Shown: one piece after another, positions 40,485-49,606 of the stretch
Layout: the number at the start of each line of letters is the position of its first letter
Numbering within the stretch: position 1 is the stretch's first letter
Assembly (NCBI RefSeq): GCF_024741795.1
Contig: NZ_CP102950.1
Location: 3,658,001-3,722,000, forward strand
Direction: 5' to 3'
Length of the DNA: 64,000 nt
DNA from: Arthrobacter sp. CJ23
Lineage (GTDB): Bacteria; Actinomycetota; Actinomycetes; Actinomycetales; Micrococcaceae
The notes under the pieces: model-generated
Databases searched by the model: none
Seen by the model: the letters and a program-made list of their open reading frames with translations, nothing else
Told to the model about the DNA's origin: nothing
Translations under genes and position numbers: made by a program

Positions 40485-43211
40485 TTACTTCTTGGCTGCG
40501 ACCTTCTTCGCCGGTGCCTTGCGGGCCGTGGTGGTCCGCTTGACCGGGCCCTTGGCGCGCTTTTCGGCGAGAAGCTCGATGGCCTGTTCCCGGGTCAGCT
40601 CCTCCAGGGAGGTGGCCCGCGGGACCGTGATGTTGGTGACGCCGTCGGTGATGTACGGGCCGAATCGGCCTTCCTTCACCACGATGTTCTTCTCCGAGAC
40701 CGGGTCCGGGCCGAACTCGGCCAGCGGCGGCACCGCGGAACGTGCGCCACGCTGCTTGGGCTGCGAGTAGATCTCCAGCGCCTGTTCCAGCGTGATCGTG
40801 AAGATTTCCTCTTCCGTGCCGATCGAACGGGAGTCGGTGCCCTTCTTCAGGTACGGGCCGAAGCGGCCGTTCTGCACCGTGATCGGGGTGCCTTCCGCGT
40901 CGGCGCCCAGCACCCGGGGCAGGCTCATGAGCTGCATCGCCTCGTCAAGGGTGATGGAATCAACCGTCATGGACTTGAAGAGCGAACCCGTGCGCGGCTT
41001 GGCCTTGACGGGCTTCTTCGGCGGCTTGGGCTTGCCGTTCTTGTAGTACTCCACCGGCTGGTTGGCCAGCTGTTCCTCGGTCATCTCCGGGATGACCTCG
41101 GTGACGTAGGCGCCGTAGCGGCCGTTTTTGGCCACCACCGTGTGGCCGGTGTGGGGATCGTGGCCCAGGACGCGTTCCTCCGGGGCCGCCGTCTCCATGA
41201 GCTCGATGGCCTTGGCGGGCGTGAGCTCGTCCGGAGCCAGGTCCTCGGGCACATTGGCGCGCGCCGACTCCACCACTTCACCGGTCTTGGCGTCGATGGT
41301 GGGGATGGAGCTTTCCAGGTACGGGCCAAACTTGCCCACGCGCAGGGTGATGCCTTCGGCGATCGGCACGGAGTTGATCTCGCGGGCATCGATTTCACCG
41401 AGGTTGTTCACGATACTGAGCAGGCCGGGATCGGAGTCTTCACCGTAGTAGAAGTGCTTGAGCCAAGCCGCGCCCACGGCCTGGCCGTTGGCGATCTTGT
41501 CCAGATCGCCTTCCATGTCAGCCGTGAACTCGTAGTCCACATAGTCCGTGAAGTGCTGCTCAAGCAGCCGGATCACCGAGAACGCGATCCAGCTCGGCAC
41601 CAGGGCCGAACCCTGCTTCCGGACGTAGCCGCGGTCCTGGATGGTGGAGATGGTGGAGGCATAGGTGGACGGGCGTCCGATGCCCTTCTTTTCGAGCTCC
41701 GCCGTGAGGGAGGCTTCCGTGTAGCGCGGCGGCGGCGAGGTGTCGTGGCCGATCGCGACGATTTCGGAGGCGCTCAGCGCGTCGTCCTTGGCCACGTTGG
41801 GCAGGCGGCGGGCTTCCTCGGAGTCGTCGTCTCCGCGGCTCTCGTCCTTGCCTTCTTCATAGGCGGCCAGGAAGCCGGGGAAGGTGATGACGGTACCGGA
41901 AGCCGAGAATTCGGCGTCGCGGCCGTCGCTCGCCACGGCACCCAGGCGGATGGTGGCGGTGGATCCCTTGGCATCGCCCATCTGGGAGGCAACGGTGCGC
42001 TTCCAGATCAGCTCGTAGAGGCGGAATTCATCGCCGCTGAGCTGGCTGGCCACCTGGGCCGGCGTGCGGAACGAGTCACCGGCGGGACGGATGGCCTCGT
42101 GGGCTTCCTGCGCGTTCGCTGCCTTGCCGGTGTATACGCGGGGCGACGCCGGGATGTACTCGGGGCCGTAGAGCTCAGAGGCTTGGCGGCGGGCGGCCGT
42201 GACGGCTTCGTCGCTCAGCGCGGAGGAGTCCGTACGCATATAGGTGATGTAGCCGTTTTCGTACAGGCGCTGGGCGACCTGCATGGTGCTCTTGGAGGAG
42301 AAGCGCAGCTTGCGGCCGGCTTCCTGCTGCAAGGTGGAGGTGGTGAACGGGGCTGCGGGCCGGCGCGTGTACGGCTTGGTGTCGACGGAGCGGACGCGGA
42401 AGTCCGCGGTCTCCAGCGCAGCCGCCAACGAGGTGGCCAGCTCCTCGTTGAGGTGCACGGCGTTGGAGGAGGTGAGCACGCCGTCGTCGTTGAAGTCGCG
42501 GCCGCTGGCAACCTTCGCGCCGTCCACGGCAGCAAGCTTGGCCTTGAAGGACGCCGAACCCGTGCCGAACTGGCCGGTCAGGTCCCAGTAGGACGCGGAC
42601 TTGAAGGCCATGCGTTCGCGTTCGCGGTCCACCACCATGCGGGTGACCACAGACTGCACGCGGCCGGCGGACAGGCCCCGCGCCACCTTGCGCCACAGCA
42701 CCGGGGAGATCTCGTAGCCGTAGAGGCGGTCCAGGATGCGCCGGGTTTCCTGGGCGTCCACCAGTGCGGTGTCGACGTCGCGCAGGTTGTCCATGGCACG
42801 GTGGATGGCTTCTTTGGTGATTTCACCGAAGGTCATGCGGTAGACGGGAACCTTGGGCTTCAGGACCTCCAGGAGGTGCCACGCGATGGCTTCGCCTTCG
42901 CGGTCCCCATCGGTTGCGAGGTAGAGCGCGTCGGCGTCTTTCAGCTGGGCCTTGAGCTCGGCAACCTTTTTCTTCTTGTCCGGGGACACCACGTAGTACG
43001 GCTTGAAGTCGTTTTCGATGTCGACGGCGAACTTGCCAACCGAGGTCTTCTTCAGTTCTGCAGGGAGGTCCGAGGGCTGCGGGAGGTCACGGATGTGGCC
43101 GATGGAGGCCTCGACAATGAAGCCTTCGCCCAGGTACTTGGCGATGGTCTTGCTCTTGGCAGGAGACTCCACGATCACGAGTTTCTTACCGGTTTTGGCC
43201 TTGCTTGGCAC
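40485..43211 (-). CDS. topA: DNA topoisomerase I
   Basis: A 908-residue type IA topoisomerase. The Toprim domain starts KLVIVESPAKSKTIAKYLG near residue 9, with acidic LYLATDGDREGEAIAW near 98. The active-site Tyr is in NGYITYMRTDSSAL near 312. Four C-terminal repeats carry a GRFGPY-like motif (KFGPYLESS, RYGAYVTEV, RFGPYLKKG, RFGPYITDG). The protein ends in a Lys/Ala tail (RKAPAKKVAAKK), as is usual in actinobacteria, which lack the zinc fingers of E. coli TopA. The start is GTG 43211 with AGGAG upstream. Confidence 0.96.
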   Translation of the reverse strand: MPSKAKTGKKLVIVESPAKSKTIAKYLGEGFIVEASIGHIRDLPQPSDLPAELKKTSVGKFAVDIENDFKPYYVVSPDKKKKVAELKAQLKDADALYLATDGDREGEAIAWHLLEVLKPKVPVYRMTFGEITKEAIHRAMDNLRDVDTALVDAQETRRILDRLYGYEISPVLWRKVARGLSAGRVQSVVTRMVVDRERERMAFKSASYWDLTGQFGTGSASFKAKLAAVDGAKVASGRDFNDDGVLTSSNAVHLNEELATSLAAALETADFRVRSVDTKPYTRRPAAPFTTSTLQQEAGRKLRFSSKSTMQVAQRLYENGYITYMRTDSSALSDEAVTAARRQASELYGPEYIPASPRVYTGKAANAQEAHEAIRPAGDSFRTPAQVASQLSGDEFRLYELIWKRTVASQMGDAKGSTATIRLGAVASDGRDAEFSASGTVITFPGFLAAYEEGKDESRGDDDSEEARRLPNVAKDDALSASEIVAIGHDTSPPPRYTEASLTAELEKKGIGRPSTYASTISTIQDRGYVRKQGSALVPSWIAFSVIRLLEQHFTDYVDYEFTADMEGDLDKIANGQAVGAAWLKHFYYGEDSDPGLLSIVNNLGEIDAREINSVPIAEGITLRVGKFGPYLESSIPTIDAKTGEVVESARANVPEDLAPDELTPAKAIELMETAAPEERVLGHDPHTGHTVVAKNGRYGAYVTEVIPEMTEEQLANQPVEYYKNGKPKPPKKPVKAKPRTGSLFKSMTVDSITLDEAMQLMSLPRVLGADAEGTPITVQNGRFGPYLKKGTDSRSIGTEEEIFTITLEQALEIYSQPKQRGARSAVPPLAEFGPDPVSEKNIVVKEGRFGPYITDGVTNITVPRATSLEELTREQAIELLAEKRAKGPVKRTTTARKAPAKKVAAKK

Positions 43212-43324
43212 GGTGCTCCTACAGAAAAAGATTTGCTCGGGCGATGTGCCCATATTGGCCTAGTTCACCATATTTTGCAGAATCCTGCGCATCCATGTGG
43301 AAAACCCGGGGCCCTGGCCGCCTG

Positions 43325-43966
43325 CTAGTTTCCGGGCGCCACCCGGTCATCCGGGATCATGGACCACAAGGTGGCGACCCTCTGCGCGCCGGCGGGAATC
43401 CGTGCCGGGTCCTCGAGTTCGTAGCTTCGCAGGAGCTCGAGAAGCTTCTCGGAAAGCTCGGCCCGCTGCTGGTCAGTCAGGTACAGCAGATTGCTGGACA
43501 ACAACATCGAGGCGGGCTCCGCAGCGGCGTTGCCCTGCTGCCGCCGTTCCGCCCGGGCCCGGGCAAATGCCGTTGCGCGGCGCCGGAAAGCATCCAGTTC
43601 AAGATCGACGACGGCGATCTCCGGGTTCGCTGCGCTGCCGCCGGATTTGATGGTGAAGTCCGTTCCGGCCGCCTTCCAGCGCCGCTCCCGGGCGTCGCCG
43701 GACGTTTCCGCCGGAGCGACGATCCCCCATTTCCGCAGTGCCCGCAGGTGGTAGCTCATGGCACTGGGGGTCAGCCCGGTGCGGGCGGCGAGTTCCGTGG
43801 CGGTGTGGCTTGCCTGCGTGGAGTAGAGCTCCGAAATGACCTCCAGGCGGGCGGCGTGGGCGAGGGCTCGGATGGCTTTGGGATCGCTGATCTCGACCGT
43901 TTTCTCAGGCCGTTTCCGGCGGGCGGACGTTGCCGCGGTTTCCCCTTGCTGGCTGTCTGGAATCAC
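43325..43966 (-). CDS. ArsR-like HTH regulator (YjjK-type, large)
   Basis: A 213-residue DNA-binding protein. The winged HTH lies at about 27-90 (DPKAIRALAHAARLEVISELYS, LAARTGLTPSAMSYHLRALRKWGI). A long C-terminal helical part (150-205) is rich in Arg/Glu/Leu (SEKLLELLRSYELED) and may form a dimerising coil. No metal cysteines. I chose GTG 43966 because TACACT (43978-43973) lies exactly six bases upstream; TTG 43999 is the alternative. Targets are unknown. Confidence 0.82.
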   Translation of the reverse strand: MIPDSQQGETAATSARRKRPEKTVEISDPKAIRALAHAARLEVISELYSTQASHTATELAARTGLTPSAMSYHLRALRKWGIVAPAETSGDARERRWKAAGTDFTIKSGGSAANPEIAVVDLELDAFRRRATAFARARAERRQQGNAAAEPASMLLSSNLLYLTDQQRAELSEKLLELLRSYELEDPARIPAGAQRVATLWSMIPDDRVAPGN

Positions 43967-44002
43967 CTGATCAGTGTAGCCAGCGCCCTGGCTGCCCAAG
44001 GT

Positions 44003-45658
44003 CTACTGCCCGTCCGGGAGCAGGAAACCGTCGCGCACCAGATTGGCGACATCGCCCAGCAGGCCTGCGCGGAAGGCCTGCGGATCGAAATCCTCGCCGC
44101 CGCCCAGCAGCGCAACAAGGGCTCCGATGATCTGGCTGACGGAGAGCTCGCCGTCGCACGCAGAGACGAAGCCAGCGAGCTCCGTGCTCAGCAGGTTGGT
44201 ACGGCGCAGGCCGGCTCCCTGGCGCAGGAGGATGACGCCCGGGTGTTCCGCGCCGGGGCGCTGGTGGCGTTCCTCCGTGACGTCCTCGGCGACCACCAAG
44301 TGGGCCTCCGCGAGGTGGTGGGCGGCCAGCCAGTCGGCGCGCTCCACGGAGGCGCCAAGGTGCGGTCCCACGGGCTGCTCAATGGGGTAGGTGATTTCCT
44401 CGAAGCGGCTGATGGCGGCGTTCCCGGCATCTACGGGGTTCCCGGCATCTGCGGGGCGGCGGAGCCAGATCATGCCGAAGCCGATGCCCTCCACCTCGCG
44501 CGAGGCGAAGTCCGCCAGGTAGGCGGCGTACGACTCCTGGTAGTGGCTGCGGTCCCGGGATTCCGAGGCGTCCTGTAGCCAGGTTTCCGCGTACAGCTCA
44601 GGGCCCACCTGCTCGCGCTGGATGAACCAGGCATCGGTGCCGGAACCATCCAGCCAGGACTTGGGCCGCTCGCTCCACTGCGTGCCTGCCGTGATTTCCC
44701 AGTTGCCGAGCATCTGGGCCGTGCCGCCGGGAGCCAGGACGCCGGACAAGCTCCGGACCAGGCTGGCCACGATCTCATCGCCCGGCAGTCCGCCGTCGCG
44801 GTAGGTGAACTGCTCCGACGCGGACTCGCCGGTGCTGCGCGGGGTGATCACGAAAGGCGGGTTGGAGACCACCAGCCCGAAGCGCTCCCCCTCCACAGGT
44901 TCCAGCAGCGATCCCAGGCGCAGGCTGACACGGGCGTCCAGGTTTCCGGGGTCCAGGTGCAGCGCCTCCGCGTTGAGCAGGAGGTTAAAGCGGGTGAAGG
45001 CGAGCGCCCGCTCGGAAATGTCCGTGGCGGTGACGTGCTCGCAGTGGTGCAGCAGGTGGAAGGTCTGGATGCCGCAGCCGGTGCCCAGGTCCAGGGCGCG
45101 TTCGGTGTGGCGCCGGATGGTGGTCTGCACCAGTGTGGTGGAGGCCTGCCCGATTCCCAGCACATGGTCATGGCGCAGCACACCGGCCCGCTGGTGGGCC
45201 GCCAGGTCGCTGGAGACCCACAGCTCCGCGCCTCCGCTGCCGTCTTCATTGGCATCCCAGCCGTAGGGGCGCAGATCCGCCTTGGCGGCGACAGCGCCGT
45301 CGTCGTCCAGCTGGGCCAAGCCCAGCTCCAGCAAACCCGCGGTGCGGATCCCAGGGAGGGCGGCGTCGATCTCTTCCGGAGGCTGCGGGACGGCGAGGAG
45401 CCACAGGCTGACGACGGCCGCGAGCGCACGGGCGGCCGGATCGGCCGTGACGGCTTGCCGGGCGGCGATGAGTGCGGGGATCAGCTGGTCCCGGTTGAGC
45501 GCCGAGGACGCGGCGGCGCCCAGGAAATCGGCGACGCCGTCCACCGTGTAGCCCACGGCACGGAGGTCCGCGGCGAGCCCCGCGAGCAGCCCCGGGAGGT
45601 CGCTGCGCGGGGCGTCGGGGATGTTGCCGGTGGCGAAAAGGCTTGCAGAATCAGTCAC
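44003..45658 (-). CDS. Class I SAM-dependent methyltransferase, two-domain (HemK-like NPPF)
   Basis: A 551-residue protein. The N-terminal ~150 residues are an all-helical domain of unknown function. The methyltransferase core has ALDLGTGCGIQTFHLLHHCE near residue 195 (SAM site), VTATDISERALAFTRFN near 215 and VVSNPPFVITPRSTGES near 270. NPPF is typical of N6-adenine or N5-glutamine methylation. A C-terminal wing (about 400-551) is again helical. GTG 45658 has TAGACT (45670-45665) six bases upstream. The likely substrate is RNA or protein; it cannot be decided from the sequence. Confidence 0.85.
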   Translation of the reverse strand: MTDSASLFATGNIPDAPRSDLPGLLAGLAADLRAVGYTVDGVADFLGAAASSALNRDQLIPALIAARQAVTADPAARALAAVVSLWLLAVPQPPEEIDAALPGIRTAGLLELGLAQLDDDGAVAAKADLRPYGWDANEDGSGGAELWVSSDLAAHQRAGVLRHDHVLGIGQASTTLVQTTIRRHTERALDLGTGCGIQTFHLLHHCEHVTATDISERALAFTRFNLLLNAEALHLDPGNLDARVSLRLGSLLEPVEGERFGLVVSNPPFVITPRSTGESASEQFTYRDGGLPGDEIVASLVRSLSGVLAPGGTAQMLGNWEITAGTQWSERPKSWLDGSGTDAWFIQREQVGPELYAETWLQDASESRDRSHYQESYAAYLADFASREVEGIGFGMIWLRRPADAGNPVDAGNAAISRFEEITYPIEQPVGPHLGASVERADWLAAHHLAEAHLVVAEDVTEERHQRPGAEHPGVILLRQGAGLRRTNLLSTELAGFVSACDGELSVSQIIGALVALLGGGEDFDPQAFRAGLLGDVANLVRDGFLLPDGQ

Positions 45659-45752
45659 CCTGCCAGTCTATTGCCGGGGATCGCGGCCCCGGACCGGGCA
45701 ATGCCCCTATGTGGATAAGGGCCCGGCGGGCCGGAGCAGGTAGCGTTGAAGC

Positions 45753-46193
45753 ATGGCTTTCCTCCCCTCCACATGGCGCCGCGCCGCCCTGCTCGCCGTC
45801 GCGGCCGGCACGCTCGCGGCAGCAACCGGCTGCCAGGCGCCCGGCAGCATCACCGATGCCGATGTCCCCGCATGGAAGGCCAAGACCCTGCCGGCCGCCA
45901 GCGGCATCGTGCTGGAGGATGCCGGGAAGATCCTCAACCGGGACCCCCTCGTCAAGGACGCGGCCAGGGTCAGCGCCGGGAACTACACCCTCACCATGGC
46001 CTGCGACGGCGGCGGGAAGGTCTTCTTCGCCGTGTCCTCCGCGGGCAGCCAGATCGCCGATGCCGGGGCGGCCTGCAACGGCAGCCTCGAAACGGTCAAG
46101 ATCAAGGTGGCCACGAGCGGGCCACTGAGCATCAGCACCTCAAGCGTGGACGCACCCCTGATCTTCGCCTACCAGCTGGTTCCCGCCGCCTGA
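45753..46193 (+). CDS. Lipoprotein, first of three tandem paralogues
   Basis: A 146-residue lipoprotein. The signal peptide RRAALLAVAAGTLAAATGC ends at a Cys near residue 27. The mature domain has the shared pattern Gly-x-Tyr/Phe-x-Leu/Val ... Ala-Cys-x-Gly (GNYTLTMACDGGG), a second Cys about 30 residues later (AACNG) and an end FAYQLVPAA. The two cysteines probably form a disulfide in a small beta-sandwich. TAGCGT lies six bases before the ATG. I know no named family. Confidence 0.75.
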   Translation: MAFLPSTWRRAALLAVAAGTLAAATGCQAPGSITDADVPAWKAKTLPAASGIVLEDAGKILNRDPLVKDAARVSAGNYTLTMACDGGGKVFFAVSSAGSQIADAGAACNGSLETVKIKVATSGPLSISTSSVDAPLIFAYQLVPAA

Positions 46194-46262
46194 CGGCCTT
46201 TCCGCGCAGGTGCCCTTCCCTGCGGCCTTCTGCGGCGAGCCTTCCGGGCGTAGTCTCAAGCC

Positions 46263-47168
46263 ATGTCCGCCATCGGGGGACGGTTGGTGCACCATGCCCT
46301 GCTTCCCATGCTTGCGCTGCTGCTGATCATGGCTGCCCCGGGCTGTGAATACTCCACCGAATACGACGAGCCGCGTCAGTCTGCCAGCGGGCCGGCGGAG
46401 GCACCGCTCCCTGTCCTGCGGGAGCAGAACAGGCAGCAGGTGCTGGCACAGCTCAGTCCCGGACCGGACATCGGCCGCCTCGTGGGCGGCGTCTTCGGGC
46501 GCCTGGACGGCGCCTCGAACGACGTAACCGCAGTTCCAGTGGAGGCAGGCAGTTTCGTTCTGACAGGAGCATGCAGCGGAGCGGCGACGGCACGGTTCCT
46601 GCTCAGCCAGGAGCTGGGAATCGTTGCCGGGCTTCCCGTGCAGTGTGGCGCGCCTCTGAGCATCATGCTCGACCTTGTGGCGGGGAGTGCGGCCATCTCC
46701 ATGGAGTCAACGGATGCGCACCTGGCCGCGATGGGCGGAGCATGGCTGGTACGGGCCCCGGCAGGAGCCCCGGCACCGTTCCCCCTGCCGAGGGATGCTG
46801 CCGTTCGGCGGTGGGCCGCGGGCATCCTCGGCGAGCCCGGCCCCTACCAGCGCCTCGTCGTCGGGGATCTCAACGGCCCCACGGTGGTCCCCGACGGCGC
46901 GGCGGACGCAACGTTCGACGTAATCCTGGCCTGCCAGGGCCACCGCAAGGTCAAGCTCACCTTCACCAACCAGGTGTCCGGGGCCGTCATCGCCACGGAC
47001 ACCATGGGCTGCACGGGCGTCCGGACGATCCGCGCGGCGGTGGACAGCGGCGGCTTCTTCCTGCGTCTCGAGCCGGAGGACGGCGGGCCCGGGGACGGGT
47101 CGGGAGCAGCCAGCACCGGTTCAGGGATGTTCGGATACCGGATCGTTCCCGTGACGCCCCGCCCCTGA
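46263..47168 (+). CDS. Lipoprotein with two copies of the same domain, second paralogue
   Basis: A 301-residue lipoprotein whose lipobox is MAAPGC near residue 28. Domain 1 (about 75-165) carries GSFVLTGACSGAATARFLL with a later Cys in PVQCGAP. Domain 2 (about 200-300) carries ATFDVILACQGHRKVKLTF with a Cys in TMGCTG and ends GMFGYRIVPVTPRP. The two domains match the single domain of the flanking genes, so this gene arose by internal duplication or fusion. TAGTCT (46251-46256) lies six bases before ATG. Confidence 0.72.
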   Translation: MSAIGGRLVHHALLPMLALLLIMAAPGCEYSTEYDEPRQSASGPAEAPLPVLREQNRQQVLAQLSPGPDIGRLVGGVFGRLDGASNDVTAVPVEAGSFVLTGACSGAATARFLLSQELGIVAGLPVQCGAPLSIMLDLVAGSAAISMESTDAHLAAMGGAWLVRAPAGAPAPFPLPRDAAVRRWAAGILGEPGPYQRLVVGDLNGPTVVPDGAADATFDVILACQGHRKVKLTFTNQVSGAVIATDTMGCTGVRTIRAAVDSGGFFLRLEPEDGGPGDGSGAASTGSGMFGYRIVPVTPRP

Positions 47169-47244
47169 TGGGCCGGAATTCATGTCCGGACAAGGCGCCG
47201 CTGACGGGCTTTTGGCCGCCGAAGGCCAGGCGTAGAGTCATCAC

Positions 47245-47775
47245 ATGGGCAGCCCGGGCGCCCGGAAGGTGCGGTCTGGACGGCTGGCGAGCGCCGCCGT
47301 CGTGATTCTGCTTGGGCTCTGCGCCCCGCTGGCCGCGTGCGAATACATCGACGACGGCGGGAGGCTGACTCCCAGCCCTGCCGCACGGTCGTTCACGGAT
47401 GCGGTGCTGCCGCGCGACCCGGAGCTGGGGCGGACGGTCACGGGGGACAAACTGGACGCCTGGGCACGGGCGGTGGTGCCGGATGCCCAGGGGCAGTCGT
47501 TCTATGACAGCCGCGGGCTCGTGAACGCCGGGGAGTCGCGCACCGAACAAACCGTACAGCTTCCCGGCGGCACCTACGCCGTGTCCCTGGCCTGCCGGGG
47601 GACGCGGCGGGCATCGTTCGTGGTGAAGAACGGCGACGCGGCACTGGTGGAGCTGACGCTGGACTGCGCCAACACTCGCGTGAACGTGCTGCAACTGGCC
47701 AGGGATGCCGTGCTGGCCATCACGGTGTCGGCGAACAGCGACGCGAACTTCGCCTACCGCGTCAGCCGGCTCTAG
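47245..47775 (+). CDS. Lipoprotein, third tandem paralogue
   Basis: A 176-residue lipoprotein with lipobox LAAC near residue 32 and an N-terminal linker longer than in the first copy. The domain has GGTYAVSLACRGTRRASFVV, a second Cys in TLDCANTR and ends NFAYRVSRL, matching FAYQLVPAA and FGYRIVPV of the others. TAGAGT (47233-47238) lies six bases before the ATG, so each of the three genes has its own leaderless promoter. Confidence 0.73.
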   Translation: MGSPGARKVRSGRLASAAVVILLGLCAPLAACEYIDDGGRLTPSPAARSFTDAVLPRDPELGRTVTGDKLDAWARAVVPDAQGQSFYDSRGLVNAGESRTEQTVQLPGGTYAVSLACRGTRRASFVVKNGDAALVELTLDCANTRVNVLQLARDAVLAITVSANSDANFAYRVSRL

Positions 47776-47780
47776 CCTGC

Positions 47781-48677
47781 TCAGGCGGCGGCGCAGCCTC
47801 CGGGGCAGCGCAGGGTCTCCGGGCTGGAGGCGCATTCGGCGCAGTACAGGGTCAGGGTCCGGCAGCTGAGGTTGGAACAGTTCTCGAACTTGTTGGTGGG
47901 CGCGGCGCAGCGCACGCATTCGCCGATGGTCTTGGCGTCCTCGCTGAATTCGACGTGCATGCGCTTGTCGAACACGTACAGCGAGCCCTCCCAGAGTCCC
48001 TGGTCCTTGAACGTCTCGCCGTAGCGGACGATGCCGCCGTCGAGCTGGTAGACCTCCTTGAAGCCGCGGTTTACCATCAGGCTGGAGAGGACTTCGCAGC
48101 GGATGCCGCCGGTGCAGTACGTGACCACCGGCTGGTCCTTGAGGTCGTCGTACTTGCCGGAATCGAGTTCCTTGATGAAGTCGTGCGTGGTGGCGACGTC
48201 CGGAACGATCGCGTCCTTGAACTTGCCGATCTGCGCTTCAAAGGCATTGCGGCCGTCGAAGAACTTCACTTCCTGTCCGGCCGCCTTCTTCGCTTCCAGC
48301 ATGGCGTGCAGTTCCTCCGGCTGGAGATGCGTGCCGCCGCCGACAACGCCGTTCCCATCCACCTTCAGCTCGCCCGGGGCGCCGAAGGACACGATCTCGT
48401 CGCGCACCTTGACGCTCAGGCGCGGGAAATCGGCGGCGCCGCCCTCGGACCACTTGAAGTCAATGCCGTGGAAACCCTTGTATTCGCGGGTGGTCTTGAC
48501 GTACTGCTTCATGTTGTTCAGCTCGCCCCCCACAGTGGCGTTGATGCCGTCCGGGGAGATCAGGATGCGCCCGGTGAGGCCGAGCTTCTCGCACAGGGCA
48601 CGCTGCCAGAGCCGCACCGCATCAGGGTCGGCGATCGGGGTAAAGCCATAGAAGAGCACAATTCGGTTCAAAGCCAC
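47781..48677 (-). CDS. trhO: tRNA uridine(34) hydroxylase, rhodanese-type
   Basis: A 298-residue protein of the UPF0176/TrhO family that makes 5-hydroxyuridine at tRNA position 34. The N-terminal half has [14 protein letters not shown] and [22 protein letters not shown]. The rhodanese domain holds the catalytic Cys in YCTGGIRCE near residue 188. The C-terminus adds a cysteine-rich section ([21 protein letters not shown], then [18 protein letters not shown]), possibly metal binding. It starts at GTG 48677, with TACCCT 7 bases upstream. Confidence 0.92.
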   Translation of the reverse strand: MALNRIVLFYGFTPIADPDAVRLWQRALCEKLGLTGRILISPDGINATVGGELNNMKQYVKTTREYKGFHGIDFKWSEGGAADFPRLSVKVRDEIVSFGAPGELKVDGNGVVGGGTHLQPEELHAMLEAKKAAGQEVKFFDGRNAFEAQIGKFKDAIVPDVATTHDFIKELDSGKYDDLKDQPVVTYCTGGIRCEVLSSLMVNRGFKEVYQLDGGIVRYGETFKDQGLWEGSLYVFDKRMHVEFSEDAKTIGECVRCAAPTNKFENCSNLSCRTLTLYCAECASSPETLRCPGGCAAA

Positions 48678-48816
48678 GTATTTAAGGGTACTGGGTGGGG
48701 GAAAATCCGTGTGTCGGAGCCCCTGCCGGGCGCCCGAAGCTGGTGCCCGAAGTGTTAACGCAGCCGTTACTGGCGGCCCTCTGTTGCGAAGTGCGGCGCT
48801 GGCATAGTCTCTCTAC

Positions 48817-49512
48817 ATGAGTCCAGACGCCTTGGTTGAAGACATCGCGCACCTCCTGGAGGTCTGGGTGGCCGGCTGGTCCGGTTGCCGGGGCTACGAG
48901 ACGCGCAAAGAGGGACGTTTCGAGGCAGCACTGCGCGCAGACAAGACCGGCGATTGGGAGTACTTCGCGCATGATCCTTCGGACAGCGAATTCGCCGAAC
49001 TGGCTGCCAGGACATCGGAAGCCCCTACGCGCATCCTCACCATCCTGACCAACGACGTCGCCCGCTACAGCTACCTGGCCGGGCAGCATGGGCTGAACGT
49101 CACCTCGGCCTCCCAGACCATGATGATCGTGGACATGGAAACACAGGATGCCGAGGACCCATGGCTGCCTGACGATGACCTGGAACTGGCCACCTCCGAG
49201 GCCAACGGCGTGCACCATGCCGTGGTCCACTCCGGCGAACAGGTGGCCGCGAGCGGCCGGGTCTATGTGGTCAACGGGACCGCGGTGTTCGACAAGATTG
49301 TCACGGAGCCCGCCTTCCAGCGCCGCGGGCTGGGAAGTTTCATCATGAAGGCGCTCGCAGCGCAGGCCTTCGAGCACGATGTCCAGAACGGCCTCCTGCT
49401 GGCATCCCTGGACGGGCAGAAGCTCTATTCGCACCTCGGCTGGAAGAACGTCTGCCATGTGCTGATGATTTCAACCACCGGGGGCGAGGGAGCCGACCTG
49501 TCCGTGGCGTAG
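48817..49512 (+). CDS. GNAT family N-acetyltransferase
   Basis: A 231-residue protein whose C-terminal half is a GNAT fold. The acetyl-CoA pyrophosphate loop is in FQRRGLGSFIMKALAAQAF near residue 170, followed by GLLLASLDGQKLYSHLGWKNV. The N-terminal 100 residues (LLEVWVAGWSGCRGYETRKEGR) are an extra domain seen in actinobacterial homologues. The substrate is unknown. TAGTCT (48805-48810) lies six bases before the ATG. Confidence 0.85.
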   Translation: MSPDALVEDIAHLLEVWVAGWSGCRGYETRKEGRFEAALRADKTGDWEYFAHDPSDSEFAELAARTSEAPTRILTILTNDVARYSYLAGQHGLNVTSASQTMMIVDMETQDAEDPWLPDDDLELATSEANGVHHAVVHSGEQVAASGRVYVVNGTAVFDKIVTEPAFQRRGLGSFIMKALAAQAFEHDVQNGLLLASLDGQKLYSHLGWKNVCHVLMISTTGGEGADLSVA

Positions 49513-49606
49513 CTGTAGCGATGGGGTGATCGTCCAGCGCGGCGGTGGCTCCCGTGCGGTGACTCCTGCGGCGCTGGCGGCTCCGGCGCGGTGACAGAAT
49601 GAACAG

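Noticed and set aside
41142..43328. 728-codon open frame antisense to topA
   Set aside because: It mirrors topA codons on the other strand. Composition (His, Gln, Gly, Val) and lack of any family motif show a high-GC shadow.
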